From Streptacidiphilus rugosus AM-16 (GTDB lineage Bacteria > Actinomycetota > Actinomycetes > Streptomycetales > Streptomycetaceae), in assembly GCF_000744655.1 (NCBI RefSeq), contig NZ_JQMJ01000004.1:6324001-6388000 (forward strand): a stretch of DNA of 64,000 bases, in the 5' to 3' direction. Position 1 is the first letter of the stretch. Each line of letters begins with the position of its first letter. Made by a program: the position numbers and the translations under genes. The notes beneath the pieces are model-generated. The model was not told the origin of the DNA. It worked only from the letters and a program-made list of their open reading frames with translations, and searched no databases. Shown here piece after piece: positions 27,185-36,380 of the stretch.

Positions 27185-28861
27185 TCAGGCGGTCAGCAGG
27201 TCCGCCGCCGCGGTGACCGCGCCGGTGAGGTTGCGGTCGGCGACGGTGGGGTCGAGCACCGAGTCGGCGTGGTCGTAGAACGCCCGGAGTTCGCCGTCGC
27301 CGGAGGGGGCGAGGCCGCGGAGGCGGAGGGCGCGGACCGCGGCGAGGAGTTCGCAGGCCAGCACGAGCCGGAAGGGTTCGACGGAGTCGAGCAGCCGCCG
27401 GGCGCCCGTGGAGGCGAAGCTCGCGTGCTCCTCGACGCCGCGGGAGAGGACCGCGTGGCCGAGGGTGACCGGCTGGGCGAAGGCGCGGAGCTCGGCCAGG
27501 GCGGACTGGGCCGCATACTCGGTGATCATGATGCCGCTGCTGCCGTGGACGTCGGCGGCGAGGTAGGGGGCGAGGCCGGTGAACGCCGGCTCGACCAGGA
27601 CGCCGAGGCGAGCCGTCGACAGCTGGGCGGTGCCCAGCAGGGCGAGCCTGAACTGGTCGCCGGCCAGGGCGAGTCCGGCCTGGTGGAAGCCGCCGTGGTG
27701 GTGGTAGTCCAGCCCGTCGGCGTCGAGCAGCGGGTTCTCGGCGGCGGCGTTGAGCTCGACGCCGAGGATGCGGTCGAGCGCCTCGGCCGCCTCCAGCGCC
27801 GCGCCGTGGACCTGGGGCAGGCAGCGCAGGCCGAAGGGGTCCTGGACGAGCGGGGCCTCCCAGTCCGCGTCCGCGAGCAGCGTGCGCATCCGGGCGGCGA
27901 GACGGGTGGCGCCCGGGTGCGGGCGTCGGGCGTGGACCTGGGCGGCGTACGACTCCGCGGAGCCGCGGACGGCGGTCAGGGTCAGCGCGGCCACGAGCGG
28001 CAGCCGGTCCAGCAGCCGTGCCAGATCGGTGGCGGCGAGCGCGGTCTGGCCGATCGTCAGGGCGCTGCTGGACATCAGCGGGAGCGCGTCCCAGTGGGTC
28101 AGCACGACGGGTGCGGGCGGCGGCGTCCACGGGTCGCCGCCCGACCAGGGCAGTTCGCCGGCGAGAGTGAGGCCCAGCTCCCCGAGCGCGGAGAGGTCGG
28201 CGGTGCCCACGGCTCCGTAGGCGTGCAGGGTCGGGACGTGGCCGGAGGCGAGGGCGTCGGCGATCCGGTCGACGACGTCGAGGCCGAGGGCGGATCCCGC
28301 GCCGAGCAGCTGGTTGAGCCGGACGGCGAGCATGGCGCGCGCCTGCTCGTCCGGCACCACCGGGCCGATGCCGCCGCTGTGGCTGCGCAGCAGGTTCATG
28401 CCGAACGCGTCGGCGGCGGAGGCGGGCACATCGGTGGTCCGGTTGGCGCCGACGCCGGTGGTGTGCCCGTAGACCCGCTTGCGCGCGGTGGCGCGGAGTG
28501 CGGCGTCGCGGGCGCCGGCGACCCGGTCCCGAGCCGTGGCGTCGACGGCGGGACGCAGGGTGCGGCGGGCGAGGGCGGCGACGTCGGCGGGGGTGAGCGC
28601 GTCTCCGGTGAGCGTGAGCACGCGGGCCTGCCCGGCCGGGGCGGCCGGGGCGGCCGCCTGCGCGCCGACCGGAGCGCCGGCCGGGGTCCGGGCCGGGGTC
28701 TCGGCCGGAAGGTCGGCCGGGGTCCGGGCCGGGGTCCGGGCCGGGGTCTCGGCCGGAAGGTCGGCCGGGGTCCGGGCCGGGGTCCGGGCCGGGGTCTCGG
28801 CCGGAAGGTCGGCCGGGGTCCGGGCCGGCGGTATGGGCAACGGGACGGCGTCGGTGCGCAT
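27185..28861 (-). CDS. aromatic amino acid ammonia-lyase homologue lacking the MIO triad
   Basis: A 558-residue member of the HAL/PAL superfamily. Seen: VYGHTTGVGANRT (catalytic-tyrosine loop of the family), VRLNQLLGAGSALG, QDPFGLRCLPQVHGAALEA and ELNAAAENPLL. The position that normally carries Ala-Ser-Gly, which cyclises to the MIO cofactor, reads GAVGTADLSALG, without Ser-Gly, so normal ammonia elimination is doubtful. The first ~60 residues are Pro/Thr/Ala-rich and come from three 48-bp tandem repeats. ATG 28861 has AGGA five bases upstream. It may be a lyase with another mechanism or a non-catalytic relative. Confidence 0.75.
   Translation of the reverse strand: MRTDAVPLPIPPARTPADLPAETPARTPARTPADLPAETPARTPARTPADLPAETPARTPAGAPVGAQAAAPAAPAGQARVLTLTGDALTPADVAALARRTLRPAVDATARDRVAGARDAALRATARKRVYGHTTGVGANRTTDVPASAADAFGMNLLRSHSGGIGPVVPDEQARAMLAVRLNQLLGAGSALGLDVVDRIADALASGHVPTLHAYGAVGTADLSALGELGLTLAGELPWSGGDPWTPPPAPVVLTHWDALPLMSSSALTIGQTALAATDLARLLDRLPLVAALTLTAVRGSAESYAAQVHARRPHPGATRLAARMRTLLADADWEAPLVQDPFGLRCLPQVHGAALEAAEALDRILGVELNAAAENPLLDADGLDYHHHGGFHQAGLALAGDQFRLALLGTAQLSTARLGVLVEPAFTGLAPYLAADVHGSSGIMITEYAAQSALAELRAFAQPVTLGHAVLSRGVEEHASFASTGARRLLDSVEPFRLVLACELLAAVRALRLRGLAPSGDGELRAFYDHADSVLDPTVADRNLTGAVTAAADLLTA
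28683..28829. repeat. 48-bp tandem repeat, three units
   Basis: The sequence GTCTCGGCCGGAAGGTCGGC recurs at 28698, 28746 and 28794, exactly 48 bases apart, with nearly identical surroundings. Translated on the minus strand it gives a 16-residue unit of the type TPADLPAETPARTPAR at the N-terminus of the lyase homologue. A unit-length change would keep the frame. Confidence 0.9.
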
Positions 28862-29005
28862 GGAGGTCCTGTGGGAGAACGGCGGAGGCGGCGTGAGCGT
28901 GTCGCACCATTCAGCGGCGCGAACGGCTCCCTGCGCAACCGTCGTTCGGTAACGAACTGTGCGCGGTTCGGGATGGGCACGAAGGGAACCCGGCGGAAGG
29001 CCCGA

Positions 29006-30085
29006 TCACTCGGTGCGTTCCAGCACGAGGACCACGGCGTCGTCCTTGAGGTGTTCCGCCCAGACGGCCACGTCGTGCTCGATGAACTCCGCGATGCGGG
29101 CCGGCGTGCGGCGCTGCGCCGACCGCCCGGTGAAGGCCGCGCCCAGGCGGCCGCTGAGGGGGTAGAAGTTGTCCTCCGCATCCCGCGCCTCGGTGATGCC
29201 GTCGGAGTAGGCGACGAGCAGGTCGCCCTCGGCGAGCCGGTGGGTGACCTCGTGCTGCGCCGGGCTGCCGAGCATCGACCCGAGGCCCAGCGGGAGCGCG
29301 AAGGGCACGTCGAGCGGGCGGACCCCTTCGGCGTCCATGATCAGTACCGGGGGGTGGCCGCGGTTGAGCAGCCGGACGACGGGTTCGTCGGTGGGGAACT
29401 CCAGCAGCACCGCCGTCACGAAGAGTTCGTCGTCGTGCGCGTCGGCCGAGTCGAGCGCGAGGGCGTGCTCGATCCGTTCCGCGACGTCGGTCAGGGTCTC
29501 CTGCACGGCGGCCGCCTCCCGGAAGGTGGCCAGGGCGGTGGAGACGGTGGCGACCGCGCCGTTGCCCTTGCCCCGCACGTCACCCAGGATCATTCGGGTC
29601 CCCCAGGGCGACTGCCGGACGCCGTACAGGTCGCCGCCGACCAGGGCCTCGGAGTCGGCCGCGCGGTAGAAGCCGGCCAGCGCGACGACGCCCACCCGGC
29701 GCGGCAGCGGACGCAGCAGCGCCCGCTGCGCGGCCTCGGCGAGGGCCTGGACCCGTTCGAGCCGCTGGGACGAACGCTGGGTGCTGACCGTGAAGAAGAT
29801 CGCGACCCCGGCGATCAGCGCGTTCGCCGCGAAGTCGACGAGGAAGTGGTTGCTGTACTCCCGCCCCTGGTCCACCTGGAGGGCGATCATGCCCAGGGCG
29901 CCGGTCACGGCGACCGCGACGACCCAGCGGATGCTGTAGTACAGCGCTGCGAGCGGCGTGGCCGCGCTGAGCAGCGACAGGTAGGAGAGCGCCGAGGGCG
30001 TCGTGAGTTCCAGGGTCACGCTGGCCGCGATGAGCGCCCAGGGCAGCGGAGCGAGCCACTGGGCGCGTCCAGCGGAGTCAGTCAT
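29006..30085 (-). CDS. membrane-anchored SpoIIE-type PP2C phosphatase
   Basis: A 359-residue protein: N-terminal hydrophobic region with about four membrane segments (residues 10-105), then a SpoIIE/RsbU-type serine phosphatase domain with ADSEALVGGDLYGV and ILGDVRGKGNGAVA (metal-binding Asp residues), LNRGHPPVL, and GDLLVAYSDGITEARD. Such enzymes dephosphorylate anti-anti-sigma factors of the STAS type in streptomycetes. ATG 30085 has AGGAGG immediately upstream. No kinase or anti-sigma gene is adjacent. Confidence 0.9.
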   Translation of the reverse strand: MTDSAGRAQWLAPLPWALIAASVTLELTTPSALSYLSLLSAATPLAALYYSIRWVVAVAVTGALGMIALQVDQGREYSNHFLVDFAANALIAGVAIFFTVSTQRSSQRLERVQALAEAAQRALLRPLPRRVGVVALAGFYRAADSEALVGGDLYGVRQSPWGTRMILGDVRGKGNGAVATVSTALATFREAAAVQETLTDVAERIEHALALDSADAHDDELFVTAVLLEFPTDEPVVRLLNRGHPPVLIMDAEGVRPLDVPFALPLGLGSMLGSPAQHEVTHRLAEGDLLVAYSDGITEARDAEDNFYPLSGRLGAAFTGRSAQRRTPARIAEFIEHDVAVWAEHLKDDAVVLVLERTE

Positions 30086-30232
30086 ACCCTCCTGATTACC
30101 ACGCGCCCCGGCCCGCGCCCGGCAGCCGCTCTGACCGACGCCCGGGGTGAACGCGTGTGCGCGTCCTCGCACGCCCACCCGGCGGACGCGGCGGGCGACG
30201 GCACCCCCGCGGCGAGGGCGTCCCCACCGAGG

Positions 30233-30982
30233 TCAGACCAGCAGGGCCAGCAGGGCGCCGGTCATCAGGAAGGGTCCGAAGGCGAGCTGGCTGCGGCGGC
30301 CGACCCTGCGGGCGACGAGCAGGGCGACGGCCCAGACGCCGGCCAGCAGCATGGCGTAGACCGTGCCCGCCAGCACCGAGCGCCAGCCCAGGTAACCCAG
30401 CACCAGGCCGACCAGGGCCGACGCCTTCACGTCGCCGAGCCCCGCACCACCGAAGAGGGCCAGCAGGTAGTAAACGAACGCGAGCACGAGCGAGGCGAGG
30501 ACGGCTCCGAGCAGCGGACCGCCCGCGCCGGGGAGGCAGAGCAGGAGCAGCAACAGCGGGTACGCCGGATACGTGAGCGCGTCCGGCAGACGGCGGAGGC
30601 GGGCGTCCAGCGCCGTGAGCGCGACGGCGACCAGCGCGAAGGCGACGTGCGCCGGGAGCCGCAGGGACCAGCCGTCGTGCAGGACGAGCGCGGCGACGGC
30701 GAGAGCCGCGCCCAGAGCGAGCGGGAGTGCGTCCGCGCGCAGCACCCCGAGCGTCTCGGCGTCGGGGCGCGGGAAGACGCGCAGCCACCGCCCCGCCTGC
30801 TCCGCGACGGCGGTGTCCCCGTCGTCGGGGCCGGCGGCGTCGGCGGTGTCGGCGTCGGCGGTGTCGGCGTCGGCGGTGTCCGCAGCGGTCTGCGCCTGGG
30901 CCTCCGGTACGTCGGCGGTCTCCCCCGCGACCCCGGACAGGGCGGCGGTGTCGGTGGCGGGTGCGGGGACGGCATCGGACAT
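30233..30982 (-). CDS. type IV prepilin peptidase (A24)
   Basis: A 249-residue polytopic membrane aspartyl protease. An acidic Thr/Ala/Asp-rich cytoplasmic N-terminus (about 65 residues, with a short ADTAD tandem repeat) precedes hydrophobic segments. The two catalytic aspartates are visible: ALDARLRRLPDALTYP and the GxGD motif in GAGLGDVKASALVG. It lacks the N-terminal methyltransferase-type cysteine domain of PilD, as is usual for actinobacterial forms. It should process prepilin-like (tad-type) proteins, but no pilus genes lie in the window. ATG 30982 has GGAG seven bases upstream. Confidence 0.88.
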   Translation of the reverse strand: MSDAVPAPATDTAALSGVAGETADVPEAQAQTAADTADADTADADTADAAGPDDGDTAVAEQAGRWLRVFPRPDAETLGVLRADALPLALGAALAVAALVLHDGWSLRLPAHVAFALVAVALTALDARLRRLPDALTYPAYPLLLLLLCLPGAGGPLLGAVLASLVLAFVYYLLALFGGAGLGDVKASALVGLVLGYLGWRSVLAGTVYAMLLAGVWAVALLVARRVGRRSQLAFGPFLMTGALLALLV

Positions 30983-31144
30983 GGCGGCGCTCCGTTCTGC
31001 CCGGACCTGCGGGGCTGCCGGCCCGGTGACGCTCGGCGCAGGCGGTCGCTGTGGGGTCATCCTTGCGCAGGGTCGGTTCCGACGTGCTCGTTTTCGGCAA
31101 AGTACGACGAAGTCCGCTCATCGGGCGGCTGTTACTGTGCTGGG

Positions 31145-32308
31145 ATGTTCCGTGATCTCCGTGATCTTCGTGCCGCCGTCCTGCCCCGCCGGGGCGCCGA
31201 GAAGGGGCCGGGCGCGCAGCCCGCACGCTCCGGGGAGGCGCTCGTCGACTGCGCGCTCTACCGCGACGGCAAGCGGGTGGAGAGCGCCTGCGTCGGCCGG
31301 GACGCCGTCGCCGAGGCGGCCGAGCGGCTGCGCGGCGGACGATGGCGCGGCAGGGACGAGCGGGGCGGCAAGGGCTTCGTCTGGATAGGCCTGTTCGAAC
31401 CCACGCAGCAGGAGTTCGCCGGCATCGCCGAGCTCTTCGGGCTGCACCCGCTCGCCGTCGAGGACGCGGTCAACGCCCACCAGCGGCCCAAGCTGGAGCG
31501 CTACGGCGACGTGCTGTTCACGGTGTTCAAGACCATCCGCTACGTCGAACACGACCACCTGACGCCGACGAGCGACGTGGTCGACACCGGCGAGGTGATG
31601 GCCTTCCTCGGCACCGACTTCGTCATCACGGTGCGCCACGGCCGGCACGGCGGGCTGAGTCCGCTGCGGCGGGAGCTGGAGCAGAACCCGACGCAGCTGG
31701 CCAAGGGCCCCTCGGCGGTGCTGCACGCGCTGGCCGACCACGTGGTGGACGACTACCTCGACGTCATCGAGCGGCTGCAGACCGACGTCGACGAGATCGA
31801 GGAGAGCGTCTTCTCCAGCCGCCGCAGCTCCGACGCCGGCCGGATCTACCAACTCAAGCGCGAGGTCCTGGAGTTCAAGCGGGCCTGTGTGCCGATGGAG
31901 CGGCCGCTGGCACGGCTCGCGGGCATCGGCCTGGGCACGGGGGTCGCCGCGCAGACGGCCGAGGCCGACGCGGGACCGGTCTCGCCGGAGGTGCGTCCGT
32001 ACTTCCGCGACGTGGCGGACCACCTCGCCAGGGTCAACGAGCGGGTGGCCGGCTTCGACGAACTGCTCAACTCGATCCTGCAGGCCAACCTGGCGCAGGT
32101 CTCGGTGACCCAGAACGAGGACATGCGGAAGATCACCGCTTGGGCGGCGATCCTCGCGGTGCCCACCATGGTCTGCGGCGTCTACGGCATGAACTTCACC
32201 AACATGCCCGAGCTGCACTGGCGCTGGGGCTATCCGACGGTGATGGTCGCGATGGTCGCGGTCTGTGCGGGACTCTGGCGGATGTTCAAGAAGAACGACT
32301 GGCTGTAG
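31145..32308 (+). CDS. corA: CorA-family magnesium/cobalt transporter
   Basis: A 387-residue divalent-cation channel. Large N-terminal cytoplasmic domain (HPLAVEDAVNAHQRPKLERY, VITVRHG), long coiled-coil stalk (about 185-320), and two C-terminal membrane helices linked by the signature YGMNFTNMPELHW; the C-terminus is basic (MFKKNDWL). The length fits the family. ATG 31145. It faces convergent muiA-like genes across a GC-rich hairpin. Confidence 0.93.
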   Translation: MFRDLRDLRAAVLPRRGAEKGPGAQPARSGEALVDCALYRDGKRVESACVGRDAVAEAAERLRGGRWRGRDERGGKGFVWIGLFEPTQQEFAGIAELFGLHPLAVEDAVNAHQRPKLERYGDVLFTVFKTIRYVEHDHLTPTSDVVDTGEVMAFLGTDFVITVRHGRHGGLSPLRRELEQNPTQLAKGPSAVLHALADHVVDDYLDVIERLQTDVDEIEESVFSSRRSSDAGRIYQLKREVLEFKRACVPMERPLARLAGIGLGTGVAAQTAEADAGPVSPEVRPYFRDVADHLARVNERVAGFDELLNSILQANLAQVSVTQNEDMRKITAWAAILAVPTMVCGVYGMNFTNMPELHWRWGYPTVMVAMVAVCAGLWRMFKKNDWL

Positions 32309-32327
32309 CGCCCGCGGACCGACCATC

Positions 32328-32387
32328 GGGCCCGCCGCCGGGCCGGCGGGCCGAAGGGCCGACACCGGCCCGGCGGCTCGCGGGCCC
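32328..32387. terminator. bidirectional terminator, corA / DUF4139 genes
   Basis: Arms GGGCCCGCCGCCGGGCCGG (32328-32346) and CCGGCCCGGCGG-CTC-GCGGGCCC (32365-32387) form a long GC-rich stem with a 3-base bulge, in the 98-bp gap between convergent stops. Confidence 0.65.
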
Positions 32388-32406
32388 CTCGGCCCGTTCC
32401 GGCCGC

Positions 32407-34155
32407 TCAGTCGGGCATGGCGACGCTGCGCGCGGCGACGAGGTCGTAGCGCAGCAGCAGCGAACGGCGCTCGTCGGGGGCGAGCGTGAGCTCCCAGCGC
32501 ACGATGCCGTCCGCGTCGACGGCGTCGGGCGGCGGGGCCGTCCGCTCCTTGTCGACGCGGACCTCCACTGCCGCGACCTCCGAGACCGGGATCCGCTCGC
32601 GCAGCACCACGCGGGCCTCGCCCGCACCGGGGGGCGCGAAACGCGAGAGCGAGACGCCGACCTCCCGGCTGCGCACCGACCGGCCGGTGAGCGCCCCGGT
32701 GAGGGTGCCCGAACCGCGCGCCTCGGTGACGGTGCGCACCACCCTGAAGGTGTCCTCGCTGCCGAAGCACAGCTCGGCGGGCGCGTCTGCGGCGGTGAAA
32801 CGCAGCTCGCCGCGGCCGACGAAGCCGCTGCCGCGGACGAGGTCGACCGGCCCGGAGAGCAGCACCTGGCCGCTGGTGTTACGGAAGCGCGCGGTCCGGA
32901 ACACCAGCGGCGAGAGCTCGGGCGCGCAGCTCAGTTCCAGCGTCGCGGCCGACTCCGACCGGCCGAGCGGGACGCGGTGGGCGCGCCCGTCGCTGGGCAG
33001 CGTCACCGGCTGCGCCACGACGAGGCGTCGGGCCTCCCCGCCGTCGTCGACGCCCGGGAGGGTGGAGAGCACGGCCGGGACGGGCCCCGCTCCCTCCCCC
33101 ATGCTCTCCGGGCTGTCCGGGCCCTCGGGGCCGAGGTCGGGGATCTCGACCTCCCGCAGGTCGACCTCGATGGTCCGGCGTTCCTCCGCGCTGCGGTCGC
33201 GCAGCGTGAGCAGGTCCTGCGGCAGGTGGGGCGGCGCTGCGGCACGGGCGGGGCGGGCGGTGGAGAGGGTGACCGTGACATCGGTCCACGGCTCACCCGT
33301 GCGCTGCCAGAGGAACGCGTCGCGCTCCAGCTGGAGTCGCCCGGTGTCGCCCTCGTCGAGCGTGGCGCGGTAGGCGGGACGCCACAGCGCGCAGGGCACG
33401 AGGTGGTGGACCGTCAGCTCGACGGCGGTGTCCGCGGGAGGCGGCGTCCCGCCGCCGATCTCGATCGTGGCCTCCAGGTGCGCGGTCAGCACCATCGGTC
33501 GGTCCTCGGCCTGCTCCCAGGCCACTTGGGCCTCGATCAGCTTCTGCTTGAGCTTGGTGAGGCGGAAGCGTGCGGCGCGCACCGCCTCCGCCTGGGCGTC
33601 CTGGGCGGCCTCGGCGCGGTCCAGACGCTCGGCCCAGGCCTCCGGCCGGGTCTCCCCCGCCCCCGCGCCCTCGGTGATCTCCCGTCGCAGCTCGGGCAGC
33701 AGCTGGTCCAGCACCGCCGCCCGGCTCTCGTTGCGCGCCAGGTCCAACTCGGCCACGCGCAGTTGCTCGGAGAGCTCGTGGACGCGGCGTTCCACCTCCG
33801 GGGCGTCCGCCGCCGGGCCGCCGACGGCGGAGGCGGGCGGCTCGGCCGACCAGCGCCGGACCACGCGCAGTTCGAGCACGCGACCGGGCTCGCGTCCGTC
33901 CCGAGCGGCGACCGGGACCACGCTCAACTCGCCACGCAGCGAGCGGTCCACGGTGAGCGGCGTGACCGGGCCGAGCCGCAGCCGGTGGACGCCCGGCGGC
34001 AGGGCGCCCAGCAGGGCGGTGCGGGTGAGCTCGGCGCGGTCCTCCAGCAGCGTCGCGGCGGTGACCGGAAGCGGGAGCGGGGCGGCGTCGGCGGTCGGAA
34101 CGGCCTGCGGCGTCCGCCCGGTCGGCGTGGTCCGGGGCGGGTGCGACTCGGTCAT
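32407..34155 (-). CDS. DUF4139 domain protein (MuiA-like), second of pair
   Basis: A 582-residue protein with the N-terminal DUF4140 pattern (short beta part, LLEDRAELTRTALL, then a coiled-coil of about residues 110-205) followed by the DUF4139 region (TVHHLVPCALWRPAYRATLD, WQRTGEPWTDVTVTLSTARP, and a C-terminal beta-rich half ending RRSLLLRYDLVAA). Family name 'mucoidy inhibitor MuiA' is historical; biochemical role unknown. No signal peptide, so probably cytoplasmic. Its ATG overlaps the stop of the upstream gene (ATGA), so the two are translationally coupled and may form a hetero-complex. Confidence 0.85.
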   Translation of the reverse strand: MTESHPPRTTPTGRTPQAVPTADAAPLPLPVTAATLLEDRAELTRTALLGALPPGVHRLRLGPVTPLTVDRSLRGELSVVPVAARDGREPGRVLELRVVRRWSAEPPASAVGGPAADAPEVERRVHELSEQLRVAELDLARNESRAAVLDQLLPELRREITEGAGAGETRPEAWAERLDRAEAAQDAQAEAVRAARFRLTKLKQKLIEAQVAWEQAEDRPMVLTAHLEATIEIGGGTPPPADTAVELTVHHLVPCALWRPAYRATLDEGDTGRLQLERDAFLWQRTGEPWTDVTVTLSTARPARAAAPPHLPQDLLTLRDRSAEERRTIEVDLREVEIPDLGPEGPDSPESMGEGAGPVPAVLSTLPGVDDGGEARRLVVAQPVTLPSDGRAHRVPLGRSESAATLELSCAPELSPLVFRTARFRNTSGQVLLSGPVDLVRGSGFVGRGELRFTAADAPAELCFGSEDTFRVVRTVTEARGSGTLTGALTGRSVRSREVGVSLSRFAPPGAGEARVVLRERIPVSEVAAVEVRVDKERTAPPPDAVDADGIVRWELTLAPDERRSLLLRYDLVAARSVAMPD

Positions 34156-36260
34156 GCGTCCCTCCGGTTGCCGCCGAGAACGGCCTTGTCGGCCGGAAGG
34201 CGGAGCTCGTAGCCGCCCCGCAGGGCGGTGGTGCCTCCTGGCGGGACGGCGACCCGCCAGCGGCGCAGCCCGCGGCGCCGCTCCGGGTCCTCCTCCGGCG
34301 GAACGACGGTCCAGGGCGGTGCGGCCACGGCGTCCTCGATCCTCACGTCCCTGTCGTCGCTGACCGGGACCCGTTCGAGGATCTCCAGCGAGATCGCGCG
34401 GCCGAGACGGTTGACGACGTCGATCTCCACCGCGCGGGCGACCACGCTGGTGCCGCCGCGCAGACCGGTGGTCGACTCCTCGGTACGGGTGCGGCGGGCG
34501 ACGCGCACGCCCTCCTCGACGCCGATCCCGATCCGCCGGCTCTGGCCGGGGGCGAGCGGAGGCAACTGCACGGTGGCGGTGTACTGACCGTCGACCAGCA
34601 CGTCGACGGGGCCGGCGAGCAGCGGGTGGCGGCTGGTGTTGGCCACCTCGACGGCGGCGTAGACCTGCGGGTCCAGCGCGGGCACGCAGAGGTGCTGCTG
34701 GGTCAGTCCGACCGGGAAGTCGTCGACGGGCACGCTGTGCCAGGCCCCGTCCGAGGGCACGTCGACCGGCGCGGCGGCCTCGAACCGGTAGGCGAAGGAC
34801 GCCTGCAGGCGGTTGACCGGCACCGCATGCCGCGGCGCGGCGAGCGAACCCACGGCCTGGGCCCGGCGCCGGTACTCGGCCCGGACCGGCGAACTCCCGT
34901 CGGCAGCGCCGGGATCGGGCACGAGCGTGCCGCGGGTCCCGGGGTCGGCGGTGGGGCCGAGCAGCACCAGGTCGGCGTAGTCGCCGAGTGCCGCGTCGAG
35001 CACGGGCGGAGGCGGCGGGGGCGGTGCGGCCGCCGGCATCGGCATGGACGCCTGGGGAGCCGCCCCGAAGGCCATGGGCGGCGGTCCACCGGGCGCCGCG
35101 GGCATCGGGCCCCGAACCATGGGCGGAGGCGGCGCGTACCCCACGGCCGCGGCGGGCGCGACCATGGCCTTGCGCGCCGAGCGCACGACGCCACCTGCAC
35201 CCGCGCCTGCGCCACCGGCCACGGCGATCGCGCCGACGCCGAAGCCCGCATGCCGTACGGGCGGAGTGCTGCTCTCGTAACCGGCGAAGAGCTCGGACAG
35301 CCCGGCCGGGGGTTCGCGCCATATCGGGACGACCGCCTCGTCCTGACGTCGCCCGATGCGGATCGAGCGCAGCTCGGGCAGGGTGGTCCGACGCTGCAGG
35401 TCCGCGGTGGAGAGGCTGAGCCGGACCCCGGTCCAGTCCTCACCGGTCCGCTGGGCGACGTTCGCCCGCAGCGCGAGCCCGCCGACGCCGGTCTCCTGGG
35501 CGAGGCTGAGCTGGTAGGCGGGGAACCAGGTGGCGCCGGGGACGATGTACTCCAACTCCAGCTCGAACTCCCGCGCGTCGTCGGAGTCGTCGGAGTCGTC
35601 CGCGGCGTCCGCGGCGTCCTCGTCCTGCGTGCGGGTGACGGTGACGACGGCGTCGACGGTGGTCCGGGTGGACTCGGTCGTCAGCGCGTCGGAGGCCTCG
35701 GCCAGGCGCTGGGAGGCGGCCTCGTGCTCGTGCTCGGCGAGGGTCAGCGCGTCCTCGGCGGCGAGCAGCCGCGTGTGCAGGGAGGCGAGGCGTTCGTCGA
35801 CGAACGCGGCGAGCTCGATCACCGCGTCGAGCGGTGCGGAGCGCGGCGGGTCGCCGCGGCGGGGTGTCGGCGGGACGGCGCGGAACGCCGCGGTGGCGTC
35901 GACGTGTGCGGCGATCCGGTCCCGCCGCGCACGGGCGGCGTCGTAGGCCTCCTCGGCGGCGTCGACGTCCCGCTGCAGGGTCGCGAGCCGCTCCTCCTCG
36001 ACGACCTCCGCCCGGATCTCCCGGCGTGCGTCGGTCACCCGGAGGGCGGCGGGCCCGCCGAGGAGCCGCGCCCGGAGCGACTGCGTGTCCATCGCGATCG
36101 GGAGCCCGGCCACCCGGATCCGCGTGACGCGCCCGGTGGGCGCGAAGACGAGGCGTCGGCGACAGACCGCGCCGACAGCATGGACGGTGACGGAGTCCAA
36201 CCGCGACTCCCCAACCACTTCGCGCTCCACCTGACCCCCTCCGGTAACCGTGGCCTTCAC
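34152..36260 (-). CDS. DUF4139 domain protein (MuiA-like), first of pair
   Basis: A 702-residue relative of the downstream gene. N-terminal DUF4140-like part (GRVTRIRVAGLPIAMDTQSL), a long coiled coil (about residues 80-215), a DUF4139 region (LELEYIVPGATWFPAYQLSL, QRTGEDWTGVRLSLSTADL), a Pro/Ala/Gly/Met-rich linker (about residues 340-420) and a C-terminal beta part ending GYELRLPADKAVLGG. GTG 36260 is the likely start with GGGG five to nine bases upstream. It overlaps the next gene by four bases. Paralogous pairs suggest gene duplication within an operon. Confidence 0.83.
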   Translation of the reverse strand: MKATVTGGGQVEREVVGESRLDSVTVHAVGAVCRRRLVFAPTGRVTRIRVAGLPIAMDTQSLRARLLGGPAALRVTDARREIRAEVVEEERLATLQRDVDAAEEAYDAARARRDRIAAHVDATAAFRAVPPTPRRGDPPRSAPLDAVIELAAFVDERLASLHTRLLAAEDALTLAEHEHEAASQRLAEASDALTTESTRTTVDAVVTVTRTQDEDAADAADDSDDSDDAREFELELEYIVPGATWFPAYQLSLAQETGVGGLALRANVAQRTGEDWTGVRLSLSTADLQRRTTLPELRSIRIGRRQDEAVVPIWREPPAGLSELFAGYESSTPPVRHAGFGVGAIAVAGGAGAGAGGVVRSARKAMVAPAAAVGYAPPPPMVRGPMPAAPGGPPPMAFGAAPQASMPMPAAAPPPPPPPVLDAALGDYADLVLLGPTADPGTRGTLVPDPGAADGSSPVRAEYRRRAQAVGSLAAPRHAVPVNRLQASFAYRFEAAAPVDVPSDGAWHSVPVDDFPVGLTQQHLCVPALDPQVYAAVEVANTSRHPLLAGPVDVLVDGQYTATVQLPPLAPGQSRRIGIGVEEGVRVARRTRTEESTTGLRGGTSVVARAVEIDVVNRLGRAISLEILERVPVSDDRDVRIEDAVAAPPWTVVPPEEDPERRRGLRRWRVAVPPGGTTALRGGYELRLPADKAVLGGNRRDA

Positions 36261-36380
36261 GGTAACCCCAACGAGGGATCCCCTCCCGAAGTGCGCACGA
36301 AAAGCCCGAAAGCGTCGCGCGCACCCGGCAGAGCCGGCCTGCGGCGCGAGCAGGCCGGAACCCGTCGCGCCGACGGGCCC

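Noticed and set aside
28683..28829. Tandem repeats as a possible CRISPR array
   Set aside because: Units abut without spacers, lie inside a coding frame and have a 48-bp period giving a 16-residue peptide repeat.
30836..30885. Short tandem repeat at the prepilin peptidase N-terminus
   Set aside because: A simple Ala-Asp-Thr low-complexity stretch of three units; not informative beyond the gene entry.
27269..32308. Plus-strand open frame of about 1679 codons
   Set aside because: Only the last 388 codons (CorA, from 31145) are real. The rest is antisense to the lyase homologue, the SpoIIE phosphatase and the prepilin peptidase.
32407..35322. A 971-codon minus-strand frame joining part of the first DUF4139 gene region to the second gene
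   Set aside because: The upstream part is out of frame with the first DUF4139 protein; the true second gene starts at 34155 with the ATGA overlap.
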